A stretch of DNA of 11,283 nucleotides from JASKKU01 sp964416905 (GCA_964416905.1 CAYQFL010000022.1:1-11283); one strand, 5' to 3'. Numbered from the stretch's first letter, positions 1 through 6,941 are shown. The notes: generated by a model from the letters alone, not told the origin. Translations and numbers: made by a program.

Positions 1-1779
1 AATGTTGGCAAACTTTTTTGTAAATGCAGTTTTGATGAGAATGATTCTGTTAAAGCTAAGGTTAAAAGACAATTAACTATTTCTAGAGGTGAATCCGGAA
101 ATGTTGATGCTGCGGCCTCTTTTGAAAAAGCGAAAGAATTAGACATTATCTATAGTGTTGTTGAAAACAGTTCTTGTTTAGTTGAGCTTGATGAAGAGCC
201 GCCTCACGATGTTAATCCTGATGCGCTTTATGCAAGCTATCAATTATCCTTGTTGTTTGATATGAAAATTCTAGATTTAATTCCTTTTATGAGGAAAATA
301 GTTATAGATGGTTCTAATACATCGGGCTTCCAAAGAACAGCTTTAATCTCTGTAGATGGAAAAGTAGATACTTCTTTAGGTAAAGTTGGTATAGCAACCT
401 TATGTTTAGAAGAAGATGCATGTAAGATTGAATCAAAAGAAGGCTCATTAGTTAAATACGAGCTTTCAAGATTAGGCGTTCCATTAATTGAGCTTGCAAC
501 TAAGCCGGACATAAAGAATCCTGAACATGCTAAAGAAACAGCTGAGACTATTGGATTATTGTTAAGAAGCAGCGAGTTTGTTAAACGAGGGTTAGGCACA
601 ATAAGACAGGATTTAAATGTATCTGTAAAGGGAGGAGCTAGAATAGAGATAAAAGGTGCTCAGGATTTAGACAACATTCCAACATTATTAAAGAATGAAG
701 TTGTTAGACAACTAAATTTAATTAAGGTTAAGGATTATCTTAATAAGAACCTTAAGAGAGAGACTCTTAGTTTTAATGTTGTTGATTTAACAAACATGTT
801 TTTGAATAGCGAATCTAAGGTAATAAAAACTGCCTTGGCTAAGAAAGGTAAAGTTCTTGGTTTCAAGCTTTCTGGTTTCAAAGGAATTCTTGGCTTAGAA
901 ATAAATCCAAATAGAAGAATAGGTAGTGAAGTATCAGATTATGCTAAACAGGCTTCAGGTGTTAAAGGCTTATTCCATTCTGATGAATTGCCAAATTATG
1001 GCATTACTCAAGAAGAGGTAAAGAAAGTAAGGAAAGAGCTTAATTGTTCAGAAAAGGATGCGTTTATTATCATTGCAGATGCCGAAAGCAAAGCTAGAAA
1101 AGCTCTAAGAGCTGCCTTTGACAGAGTTTTATTGTTGTTTGAAGGTGTTCCCAAAGAAGTAAGACAGGCTAATGTAAGCGGTACAACCAAGTTTTTGAGA
1201 CCAATGCCTGGAAATGCCAGGATGTATCCAGAAACTGATGTTCCCTATATTGTTCCTGATTTAAGTTCAGTAAAGAAGCCAAAATTAATAACTGAGAAAA
1301 TCGAGGATTTGAAAGCCCTTGGTTTAGATGAAGATAGTGCTAAACAATTAATTAAAGAAGGATATTATGAATTTTTCTTGAAAGCAACTTCTGAATTTAA
1401 AGAGTTAAAACCTTCGTTTATTTATTCAATCATTATCTCAAAGGTCAAGGAGCTTCGTAGACTAAATTCAAAGTTTAATGAAAACTTGTTGTCAGAAGAA
1501 TTCTTTTATGATTTACTTTCAAAATTGAATGAAAAGAAAATATCTAAACAGAGCGTTGATAAGATTCTGTTGGAAAAAGGTTTAGGCAAAGAGGTTGATT
1601 TAAGTAAGTATCAAGTTCTTTCAGAATCTGAAGTGGAAAAATTTGTTAAATCAATTTATGAAAAGAATCCTGATTTAAAGTTTAATCAAGCCATGGGAGA
1701 AGTAATGAAGGGGCTGAGAGGAAAAGCAGATGGTCAGCTTATCTCTAGGATTGTTAGGAAGTATTTTAAAGCAAAATAA
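1..1779 (+). CDS. gatE: Glu-tRNA(Gln) amidotransferase subunit E, 5'-truncated by window edge
   Basis: GatE is the archaea-specific partner of GatD. It binds mischarged Glu-tRNA(Gln), activates the glutamate with ATP, and transamidates it with ammonia from the GatD asparaginase-like subunit, in the cytoplasm. The frame is open from base 1, giving 592 visible residues. The family is usually about 620 residues, so roughly 30 N-terminal residues lie outside. Visible landmarks, numbered from the first visible residue, are GKLFCKC (3-9), VELDEEPPH (61-69), RLGVPLIELATKPD (157-170, the GatB/E cradle motif), a bacterial AspRS-like GAD insertion (about 280-385, with GLFHSDELPNYGI), the return to the cradle at MYPETDVPYI (408-417), and a C-terminal helical GatB/YqeY-like tail. 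No frameshift or lost motif was seen. gatD is not in the window. The pair with gltX downstream is consistent with the indirect Gln-tRNA pathway. Confidence 0.96.
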   Translation, partial: NVGKLFCKCSFDENDSVKAKVKRQLTISRGESGNVDAAASFEKAKELDIIYSVVENSSCLVELDEEPPHDVNPDALYASYQLSLLFDMKILDLIPFMRKIVIDGSNTSGFQRTALISVDGKVDTSLGKVGIATLCLEEDACKIESKEGSLVKYELSRLGVPLIELATKPDIKNPEHAKETAETIGLLLRSSEFVKRGLGTIRQDLNVSVKGGARIEIKGAQDLDNIPTLLKNEVVRQLNLIKVKDYLNKNLKRETLSFNVVDLTNMFLNSESKVIKTALAKKGKVLGFKLSGFKGILGLEINPNRRIGSEVSDYAKQASGVKGLFHSDELPNYGITQEEVKKVRKELNCSEKDAFIIIADAESKARKALRAAFDRVLLLFEGVPKEVRQANVSGTTKFLRPMPGNARMYPETDVPYIVPDLSSVKKPKLITEKIEDLKALGLDEDSAKQLIKEGYYEFFLKATSEFKELKPSFIYSIIISKVKELRRLNSKFNENLLSEEFFYDLLSKLNEKKISKQSVDKILLEKGLGKEVDLSKYQVLSESEVEKFVKSIYEKNPDLKFNQAMGEVMKGLRGKADGQLISRIVRKYFKAK

Positions 1780-1790
1780 ATAGTAGGAAT

Positions 1791-1813
1791 TTGTTTTATT
1801 CTGTTTTTTATTT
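1791..1813 (+). terminator. T-rich transcription end after gatE
   Basis: Starting 12 nt after the gatE stop there are three T-runs (up to six T's) on the + strand, typical of intrinsic archaeal termination, with no hairpin seen. The opposing gene ends at 1816, so this lies in a 36-bp convergent gap. Confidence 0.5.
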
Positions 1814-1815
1814 AG

Positions 1816-2682
1816 TTAATGTAAATCCTTAAACAAATCCTTAAATAAAGGCAGTTCACTAATATCTCTTGGTTTCTCTTTCTTAGGTTTTTTGCTATTG
1901 TTTTGATTACCGATTAGGTTGTTTTGCTCAAGATCCTTGTATTTATTCACTAAGTTTTCTCCATAAAGCAAAGTAGCTATTCTAAGGACATTATCGTTAA
2001 CACTGTTTAGTTTTTTGTGTAGCTCTTTACTTATAAAATCATGATACTCGTTATCAATTTTTTCTAAAGAGAATAATCGTAATAAGTCCGAGATGTCTTC
2101 TGTAAGAATTTCATAGGTTTTATTATCATTAAGCCTGAAGTATTGGGAACCAGGTATCTTGATATTCTTTTTTCTAGTGTAATGACCAGTGTTTCTTCTT
2201 ACTGCATATTTCTCATGGATAACATCATATCCCCTTTTGATTAAATCGTAAGGTGTAACTTTTACTTGATCTTCAATTAAATCCTGTCTGCCTATTCTTG
2301 AATGATTGTACTTCTGAATCTCATCCCAGAGACCTGCAAAGAATGTTACCTTGAACCAGTTTATGTCAACGTCAAGTAGTATTTTATTTTCTCTTTCGTA
2401 TTCAAGGACTGTGCATTCTAAAAGCTCAGTTAAGCCATCAATAAATTTGGGAAGTTCCCTATCGTTTTCAACGCATATAAGGCCATAATATGTTTTCTTT
2501 AATTCTTGTTTAGTAATCACATTATATAATTTCTTTTCAAAATCATGCGGTGCTTTAATGTATTTACCAATGTGATAGACCATATCATCCTTTAGATATC
2601 TTTTTCCAGTTAACAACTCTTTTGGCCTGCGAACATTAGATTCTGTTATATACTTATTGATTTTTTCAGTTAGGCTTTCCAT
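1816..2682 (-). CDS. Hypothetical soluble protein, 288 residues, with charged tail
   Basis: I do not recognise this protein. It has no signal peptide or membrane segment and is rich in charged residues, so it is probably cytoplasmic. Residues about 1-245 look like a folded mixed alpha/beta domain, including a basic stretch around 170-185 with RRNTGHYTRKK. A low-complexity Asn/Lys/Pro linker follows (KKPKKEKP) and then a short terminal segment, ELPLFKDLFKDLH, that could form an amphipathic helix. A globular domain, disordered linker and terminal helix could suggest a protein-binding tail; this is inference only. The ATG at 2682 is supported by a TATA box centred about 26 bp upstream (leaderless). 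The Cys-rich surface protein gene lies 71 bp upstream in the same direction, but this gene seems to have its own promoter. Its stop faces gatE. Confidence 0.8.
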   Translation of the reverse strand: MESLTEKINKYITESNVRRPKELLTGKRYLKDDMVYHIGKYIKAPHDFEKKLYNVITKQELKKTYYGLICVENDRELPKFIDGLTELLECTVLEYERENKILLDVDINWFKVTFFAGLWDEIQKYNHSRIGRQDLIEDQVKVTPYDLIKRGYDVIHEKYAVRRNTGHYTRKKNIKIPGSQYFRLNDNKTYEILTEDISDLLRLFSLEKIDNEYHDFISKELHKKLNSVNDNVLRIATLLYGENLVNKYKDLEQNNLIGNQNNSKKPKKEKPRDISELPLFKDLFKDLH

Positions 2683-2704
2683 GAATCTAGAGAAAATTAA
2701 TTTT

Positions 2705-2712
2705 TTTATAAA
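2705..2712 (-). promoter_or_regulatory. TATA box of the 288-residue hypothetical gene
   Basis: TTTATAAA is centred about 26 bp upstream of the ATG at 2682. This is the spacing for transcription starting at or next to the start codon (leaderless mRNA). No Shine-Dalgarno sequence is present in the remaining space. Confidence 0.55.
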
Positions 2713-2753
2713 TCTTTCTTTTTTGTCACTATGAAGTACTTACTAATGGCAAA

Positions 2754-3470
2754 TTATGTCGTTGAGTTATAATATTGAGCGTATTCTTCCCCAATATCGA
2801 TCTTCATTTGAACTGCTGAGCTTAAAGATTCTGCATCAGCATGAATTCCTGGGACTGAGATTTTTATAAAATGGTCCTCTGCTTTGAATACTGCAAAAGA
2901 ACCCACTCTTATCTTTTTAGTTTCATAAGCTTTCAATCCAGAGCTGTCAGTTAATGTTAAGAATACGTAATTATAACCATTAGTGTTGTCATGCGTGATA
3001 TCATCAACTTTTATTGCTAAATCTGAGAGGTTATAATCTGTTAAAGGTATTAAGCTTTCCAAGCTTGAAATATCTGTCCCATTTATTTTTGAATTGTAAA
3101 GACATTTTCCTTGACTGCAATTAAATCCACATTTGATTGTTTGGTTCTTTAGAGTATTACCATCGCAGAACCATTCAATTAAAGTTTGATTATCTAAGCA
3201 CATATCTTCTTTAATTTCAGATAGATTTGTTTTTGTATATTCAAATACAAGCATAGCAGTGGATTGTTGATATATGTTCTTATAGTCAGGATCCTGGCAA
3301 CTTATTTTTACCAGATTTTGACAGAAGCCATCAATGCATTCTGAAGAATCCTGACAGTCAGAATCAACTGTGCATTTGTAATTGAGTGTATTAGGTAATT
3401 TTATGACTGCAATTATTAGAGCTATGATTAAGAGTGTAGTCAATCCAACGAAGATTTTATGTTTTATCAT
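2754..3470 (-). CDS. Membrane-anchored Cys-rich surface protein, 238 residues
   Basis: This is an unassigned surface protein. Residues 1-4 are polar/basic and residues 5-24 form one hydrophobic segment without a lipobox, so it is an uncleaved anchor or a signal peptide. Two Cys modules follow: C33-x5-C39-x5-C45-x4-C50 (CTVDSDCQDSSECIDGFC), and a second with C91, C102, C114, C118, C123 ending CGFNCSQGKC. Similar 'DSDC..ECIDGFC' and 'CxxxCSxGxC' knots are, from general knowledge, common in cell-surface proteins of DPANN archaea. C58 lies between the modules. Residues about 140-238 look beta-rich. Seven N-x-S/T sequons (N82, N94, N109, N117, N130, N147, N235) suggest glycosylation outside the cell. 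The role is unknown; a carbohydrate- or protein-binding envelope component is possible. No clear terminator separates it from the gene downstream. Confidence 0.8.
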   Translation of the reverse strand: MIKHKIFVGLTTLLIIALIIAVIKLPNTLNYKCTVDSDCQDSSECIDGFCQNLVKISCQDPDYKNIYQQSTAMLVFEYTKTNLSEIKEDMCLDNQTLIEWFCDGNTLKNQTIKCGFNCSQGKCLYNSKINGTDISSLESLIPLTDYNLSDLAIKVDDITHDNTNGYNYVFLTLTDSSGLKAYETKKIRVGSFAVFKAEDHFIKISVPGIHADAESLSSAVQMKIDIGEEYAQYYNSTT

Positions 3471-3501
3471 TTTTATGATTTGAGACAGCCTGTAAATTAC
3501 A

Positions 3502-3509
3502 TAAAAAGC
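3502..3509 (-). promoter_or_regulatory. Possible TATA box of the Cys-rich surface protein gene
   Basis: The minus strand reads CTTTTTATGTAA, with the T/A core centred about 36 bp from the ATG at 3470. This would give a leader of about 10 nt. The match is weak, and the perfect TTTAAATA farther off (3537-3544) could also serve this strand. Confidence 0.3.
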
Positions 3510-3536
3510 TCTTTAATTAATTCAGAGAGTTTTGTT

Positions 3537-3544
3537 TTTAAATA
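3537..3544 (+). promoter_or_regulatory. Distal TATA box upstream of gltX (could be read on either strand)
   Basis: TTTAAATA is an exact match to the archaeal TATA consensus. On the + strand it would start RNA near 3565 and give gltX a leader of about 70 nt. A short inverted repeat lies just downstream. A second TATA box nearer gltX makes a tandem promoter possible. Confidence 0.35.
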
Positions 3545-3550
3545 TTTGTA

Positions 3551-3563
3551 ATCCCCGTGGGAT
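3551..3563 (+). promoter_or_regulatory. Inverted repeat ATCCC-CGT-GGGAT, candidate operator
   Basis: This is a perfect 5-bp inverted repeat with a 3-bp spacer and the only GC-rich patch in an otherwise AT-rich divergent promoter region. It sits 7 bp downstream of a consensus TATA box, where archaeal repressors commonly bind. No regulator is encoded nearby, so the function is inferred from position only. Confidence 0.3.
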
Positions 3564-3604
3564 AATTCTGTTTAAGATATTATCTTTTGACATTTATCAA
3601 AATA

Positions 3605-3612
3605 TTTATAAT
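3605..3612 (+). promoter_or_regulatory. Proximal TATA box of gltX
   Basis: TTTATAAT, preceded by A-rich sequence that could act as a BRE, is centred about 29 bp before the ATG at 3638. A leaderless or nearly leaderless transcript is expected. No Shine-Dalgarno site is present before the ATG. Confidence 0.55.
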
Positions 3613-3637
3613 TTAACTGATAGTTCTTAGTTTTAAG

Positions 3638-5320
3638 ATGCAAACTAAACTTTTGGAAACCATCGAGAAGTATGCGCTTAAGAATGCTATTGAACATAAT
3701 GGAAAGGCAAATCCAAAGGCATTAATAGGTAAAGTCATTGCGGAAATGCCAGAGTATAAAACAAAAATTCCTGAAATTATGCCTACAATAAACCAAAAGG
3801 TTTCTGAGATAAATGCTTTGTCAATAGAAGAACAAAGACAGATTGCTGAAGAGAATTATCCAGAGATTCTTAAGAAAGAGAAAAAGGAAAAAGATCTTCC
3901 AGAGCTTCCAGGAGCAGAAAAAGGTAAAGTTGTTACAAGGATTCCGCCAGAACCAAGTAAATATGCTCATATAGGGCATGCACTTTCATTTTTGATTAAT
4001 TATGTTTATGCAAAGAGATATGAAGGTAAGGCTATTCTAAGGTTTGAGGATACTAACCCAGAGAAATCTACTCAAGAATTTGTTGATGCAATGATGGATG
4101 ATATCCAAAACTATTTGGGAATCAAACCTGATAAGATTATTTTTGCATCAGATGATATGCCCAAGTTTATTGAAGCTGCCACTGATTTAATAAACAGAGG
4201 CTTGGCGTATGTGTGCTTCTGTAATCAACAAACTATGCGGGAGAATAGGCAAAAAGGCATAGAGTGTGCTTGCAGGAACAAAGATGTTTCTCAGAACCTT
4301 CAGGAATGGAATGATATGATTAATGGCAAATATCATGAAGGTGAGTGTACTTTAAGGCTAAAGATAGATATGAAACATAAGAATTATGTTATGAGAGACC
4401 CTGTTATTTTCAGGATTGTCGAGCATGAGCATTATAAGCAGGGCAACAAATATGTTGTTTGGCCGATGTATGATTTTGAGAACTCTCTAGAGGATGCATG
4501 GGGAGGCATTACGCATATTTTGAGAAGTAATGAGTTTGGTAAGATGAGGGAAGAGCTACAAAATTATATCAAAGAGTTGTTTGGGTATCCTAAGCCTTTT
4601 GTTAAGCAGTATGGTCGATTTAATGTGATTGGTGCGACTACTAAAGGCAGAGAAATCCGTGAGCTTATTGAGAAAGGCGAGTTAACAGGCTGGGATGATC
4701 CAAGATTAGTAACCTTAAAAGCTTTGAAGCGAAGAGGCATAACTAAAGAAGCGCTTTACGAAATGGTGAAGAAGATTGGATTATCTTCTCAGATTACCAA
4801 CATTGATTGGAATTTTATTAGTTCGTTTAATCGTAAGATTGTGGACAAGTTTGCTAAGAGGTTCATGTTAATAAGGAATCCAGTTAAGATAACAATAGAA
4901 AACGCTAAAGAATTAACTGTAAAGATTAGACTTCATCCAGATAAAGATTATGGATTTAGAGTGTTAAAAACCAACAATGAATTCTATATCGAGAAAGAAG
5001 ACTTTGATTCTATAAAAGACCGTGAGTTTGTTAGATTAATGGAATGCTTGACTTTTTATAAGAAAGATGGAAAGTTCTATTTTGATTCAATAGAATATGA
5101 AGACTTTAAAGGCAAGGGCAAGAAGATTATACATTGGTTGCCTGCTGACGATGAGCAATTAGTTGAAATTAAATTGATGATGCCAAATGCAGAGATGATT
5201 ACTGCTTTATGCGAGAAGAATATTGAGATGGTTAAAACAGATGAGATTGTTCAGTTTGAGAGATTTGGCTTCGCTAGAAAGGACAATGACAATAACGAAT
5301 TTTGGTACTCTCATAAATAA
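3638..5320 (+). CDS. gltX: Glutamyl-tRNA synthetase, archaeal/eukaryotic type
   Basis: This class I synthetase charges tRNA(Glu). In an organism that uses GatDE it is expected to be non-discriminating and to charge tRNA(Gln) as well. It is 560 residues, a normal archaeal length. A helical N-terminal domain (1-95) leads to the Rossmann fold with RIPPEPSKYAHIGHA (101-115, HIGH at 111-114) and RFEDTNPEKS (135-144). A possible zinc site is formed by C193, C195, C210 and C212. GGITHILRSNEF (289-300) and GWDDPRL (351-357) are typical of the archaeal branch, followed by the beta-barrel anticodon domain ending in QFERFGFAR (539-547). The oddity is the second signature: where relatives carry LSKRK/MSKSK before IREL, this protein reads ATTKGRE (333-339), keeping only the central Lys. 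Promoter spacing supports the ATG at 3638. A PfpI-like gene follows 12 nt later. Confidence 0.95.
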   Translation: MQTKLLETIEKYALKNAIEHNGKANPKALIGKVIAEMPEYKTKIPEIMPTINQKVSEINALSIEEQRQIAEENYPEILKKEKKEKDLPELPGAEKGKVVTRIPPEPSKYAHIGHALSFLINYVYAKRYEGKAILRFEDTNPEKSTQEFVDAMMDDIQNYLGIKPDKIIFASDDMPKFIEAATDLINRGLAYVCFCNQQTMRENRQKGIECACRNKDVSQNLQEWNDMINGKYHEGECTLRLKIDMKHKNYVMRDPVIFRIVEHEHYKQGNKYVVWPMYDFENSLEDAWGGITHILRSNEFGKMREELQNYIKELFGYPKPFVKQYGRFNVIGATTKGREIRELIEKGELTGWDDPRLVTLKALKRRGITKEALYEMVKKIGLSSQITNIDWNFISSFNRKIVDKFAKRFMLIRNPVKITIENAKELTVKIRLHPDKDYGFRVLKTNNEFYIEKEDFDSIKDREFVRLMECLTFYKKDGKFYFDSIEYEDFKGKGKKIIHWLPADDEQLVEIKLMMPNAEMITALCEKNIEMVKTDEIVQFERFGFARKDNDNNEFWYSHK

Positions 5321-5332
5321 GCCAAAAAGATC

Positions 5333-5986
5333 ATGACACGAAAAAACCACTTTATAATTGTGTTTTTTGGGGTTTTAGTTTTGGCTTTTTTATCTGTGTT
5401 TTTTTCTTCGTGTAGTTCAAGTTCTTACAATTCTTCTCAGAATCCTCCAGGAAGTTTTGACAAAATTTTGTTGAACAAGAGCTGTTTAATGGTTATTGCT
5501 CCTGGGAATTTTAGGGATGAAGAACTATTTGTTACCAAGGAGACTTTAGAGAGTGCTGGTATAAATGTTATAGTCACTTCAGTTATTACAGGCAATATTA
5601 AAGGTATGCTTGGCGCCAATGTTTTAGTCAACAAATCTATTTCTGAGTTTAATACAGAAGATTTTGATTGTGTAATTATTGTTGGCGGTTCGGGTGCTCC
5701 AGAATTGTTAAATCATCAAGAAGTGTTGAATTTTGTTAAGTATAGCTATGATTCCGGTAAGCTTGTTGGTGCGATATGCTTAGGTCCAATGATTCTTGCT
5801 GAGGCAGGAATTTTAACAGGCAAGGAAGCAACTGTCTTTAAAGCATCACAAGCTATTAAGCTTTTTGAGGAAAAGAATGTTGTTTTTGTAGATGAACCTG
5901 TTGTTAAATCTGGGGGAATAATCACAGCAAACGGGCCTAAAGCAGCTGAGGATTTTGCTAAAGCAATTATTGAGGAGCTTAAATAA
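5333..5986 (+). CDS. DJ-1/PfpI-family protein with lipoprotein-like signal
   Basis: The protein has 217 residues. Basic residues followed by a hydrophobic stretch (7-24) end at FSSC with C27, then a Ser-rich linker. This resembles a lipoprotein signal, though Phe at the -3 position is not ideal, so a transmembrane anchor is the alternative. The DJ-1/PfpI domain covers about 50-217: NFRDEEL with E64 in the place of the conserved Glu, VIIVGGSGAPEL (115-125), the nucleophile elbow GAICLGP with C149 (147-152), and the end TANGPKAAEDFAKAI. The residue after the Cys is Leu, not the His of PfpI-type peptidases, so peptidase activity is doubtful. A DJ-1-like glyoxalase, deglycase or redox-sensing role is as likely. 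It follows gltX by 12 nt without a ribosome binding site or TATA box, so co-transcription is likely. The predicted location is the outer face of the membrane. Confidence 0.88.
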   Translation: MTRKNHFIIVFFGVLVLAFLSVFFSSCSSSSYNSSQNPPGSFDKILLNKSCLMVIAPGNFRDEELFVTKETLESAGINVIVTSVITGNIKGMLGANVLVNKSISEFNTEDFDCVIIVGGSGAPELLNHQEVLNFVKYSYDSGKLVGAICLGPMILAEAGILTGKEATVFKASQAIKLFEEKNVVFVDEPVVKSGGIITANGPKAAEDFAKAIIEELK

Positions 5987-6002
5987 CCTAAGAACCAAAA
6001 AG

Positions 6003-6010
6003 TTTTTATT
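6003..6010 (+). promoter_or_regulatory. TATA box of tatAC
   Basis: TTTTTATT, preceded by the purine-rich CCAAAAAG (BRE-like), lies about 37 bp before the tatA ATG. Transcription would start near 6031-6033, just before the Shine-Dalgarno site, giving a leader of about 12 nt. Confidence 0.5.
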
Positions 6011-6032
6011 AATCATTATTCTAAAATCCATC

Positions 6033-6039
6033 AGGTGAT
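6033..6039 (+). promoter_or_regulatory. Shine-Dalgarno site that fixes the tatA start
   Basis: AGGTGAT is complementary to the expected 16S rRNA 3' end (AUCACCUCC) and lies 4 nt before the ATG at 6044. It overlaps the upstream in-frame GTG at 6035, which is therefore unlikely to be the start. Confidence 0.75.
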
Positions 6040-6043
6040 TCAC

Positions 6044-6229
6044 ATGATAGGCCTTACTGAGATTTTAATCATACTGTTGATTATTCTGATTTTGTTTGGA
6101 CCAAAAAAGTTGCCTGAATTAGCGAGAGCTATTGGAAAATCTGTGCACGAGTACAAGAGAGCTGTTAATGGGGAGTTTAATGATGACAAAAATAAGAAAA
6201 AGTCTAAGCCCAAGAAAAAGAAGAAGTGA
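6044..6229 (+). CDS. tatA: Sec-independent protein translocase subunit TatA
   Basis: TatA oligomerises to form or stabilise the passage through which TatC-bound folded proteins cross the membrane. It is a 61-residue protein, at the short end of the family. A short N-terminus (MIGLTE, with polar E6) is followed by one transmembrane helix (about 7-18), the invariant FGPKKLPELARAIGKSV hinge and amphipathic helix (18-34), and a lysine-dominated tail (49-61, ten Lys) that is probably disordered and faces the cytoplasm. The ATG at 6044 was chosen over the in-frame GTG at 6035 because the GTG lies inside the Shine-Dalgarno site. No tatB is seen, as is usual in archaea, where TatA and TatC can be enough. 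tatC begins 4 nt after the stop. The nearby radical SAM gene encodes a plausible cargo. Confidence 0.96.
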   Translation: MIGLTEILIILLIILILFGPKKLPELARAIGKSVHEYKRAVNGEFNDDKNKKKSKPKKKKK

Positions 6230-6230
6230 T
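6222..6230 (+). promoter_or_regulatory. Shine-Dalgarno-like site for tatC, overlapping the tatA stop
   Basis: AGAAGTGAT matches GGAGGTGAT at 7 of 9 positions and ends 3 nt before TTG 6234, nearly the spacing seen for tatA. It includes the TGA stop of tatA, so the two genes are probably translationally coupled. It favours the TTG start over the in-frame ATGs at 6180 and 6183. Confidence 0.6.
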
Positions 6231-6233
6231 TCT

Positions 6234-6941
6234 TTGAATAATGAGAAGAAACCTTTTCTAGAACATCTTGAGGAACTTAGATTAAGAGTAATTTATTCTT
6301 TGCTGTTCTTTATTTTAATCTTTATAGGATTGTTCTTTTTTTCTCCTCATATCCTAAATCTAATTAGTAAGGATTTTATGGACGGCACTTTTGTTATAAT
6401 CTCTTTGAATCCAACTGAGGTTATTCTCTCAGAATTAAGGATTAGCTTCTTTCTCGCTTTGATTTTGTCCTTGCCTGTGTTTATATACCATTTCTTAAGG
6501 TTTGTTAAGCCTGCAATGACCAACAAAGAAAAAAGTTTTGCCTCAGCTTTTATATTTATCAGTCCGTTGCTGTTTCTCTTAGGGATTTGGTTTGCTTACT
6601 CTTTTGTTCTTAGATTTGTGATTAGATTTTTATCCAGGGTTTCTTTGTTAGCAGTTCAGAACAATTTCTGGAGCCTTAGAGAATTTATTTCGTTTATACT
6701 TACTTTTAGTTTCTCCTTTGGATTGATATTTCAGCTACCTTTAGTTATGTTTGTTCTGAGATTGTTAAACATAGTTAATAAAGAAGCTTTTGTTAGATAC
6801 AGACCTTTTGTTTATGTTCTTATCTTTGTTCTGGCTGCTATAATAACACCGCCTGATGTGGTTACTCAAATACTTTTAGCAATACCGCTAGTGTTATTAT
6901 ATGAATTATCTTTGTTGATGCTTAAATTATTTAATCTTTAG
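6234..6941 (+). CDS. tatC: Sec-independent protein translocase subunit TatC, TTG start
   Basis: TatC is the multispanning receptor that recognises twin-arginine signal peptides and recruits TatA. From TTG 6234 the protein has 235 residues, a normal length, with the signature LEHLEELRLR (9-18; E14 lines up with E. coli E15), the loop residue E99 in FVKPAMTNKEK (equivalent to E. coli E103), FGLIFQLPLVMF (162-173) and the conserved TPPDVVTQILLAIP (205-218). About six transmembrane helices are visible. The frame stays open upstream into tatA. In-frame ATGs at 6180/6183 would add a basic peptide encoded entirely within the tatA tail, while TTG 6234 has a ribosome binding site at the right distance and gives the usual short N-terminus. 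The ATG at 6241 is out of frame. The stop TAG at 6939-6941 directly abuts the stop of the opposing MEMO-AMMECR1 gene. Confidence 0.95.
   Translation: MNNEKKPFLEHLEELRLRVIYSLLFFILIFIGLFFFSPHILNLISKDFMDGTFVIISLNPTEVILSELRISFFLALILSLPVFIYHFLRFVKPAMTNKEKSFASAFIFISPLLFLLGIWFAYSFVLRFVIRFLSRVSLLAVQNNFWSLREFISFILTFSFSFGLIFQLPLVMFVLRLLNIVNKEAFVRYRPFVYVLIFVLAAIITPPDVVTQILLAIPLVLLYELSLLMLKLFNL

Noticed and set aside
240..599. 119-residue minus-strand ORF inside gatE
   Set aside because: It lies wholly within the strongly conserved gatE coding frame, resembles no family, and has no initiation signals.
3471..3637. Small RNA or riboswitch in the gltX upstream region
   Set aside because: Only one 5-bp stem is visible, with no tRNA-like, box C/D or larger fold; promoters explain the region more simply.
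6035..6043. GTG 6035 as tatA start
   Set aside because: It lies within the AGGTGAT Shine-Dalgarno site, while ATG 6044 is at the proper distance.
6132..6233. Longer tatC starting at ATG 6132 or 6180/6183
   Set aside because: The extra residues come from the tatA tail in another frame and do not look like TatC; TTG 6234 has a ribosome binding site and gives the normal N-terminus.
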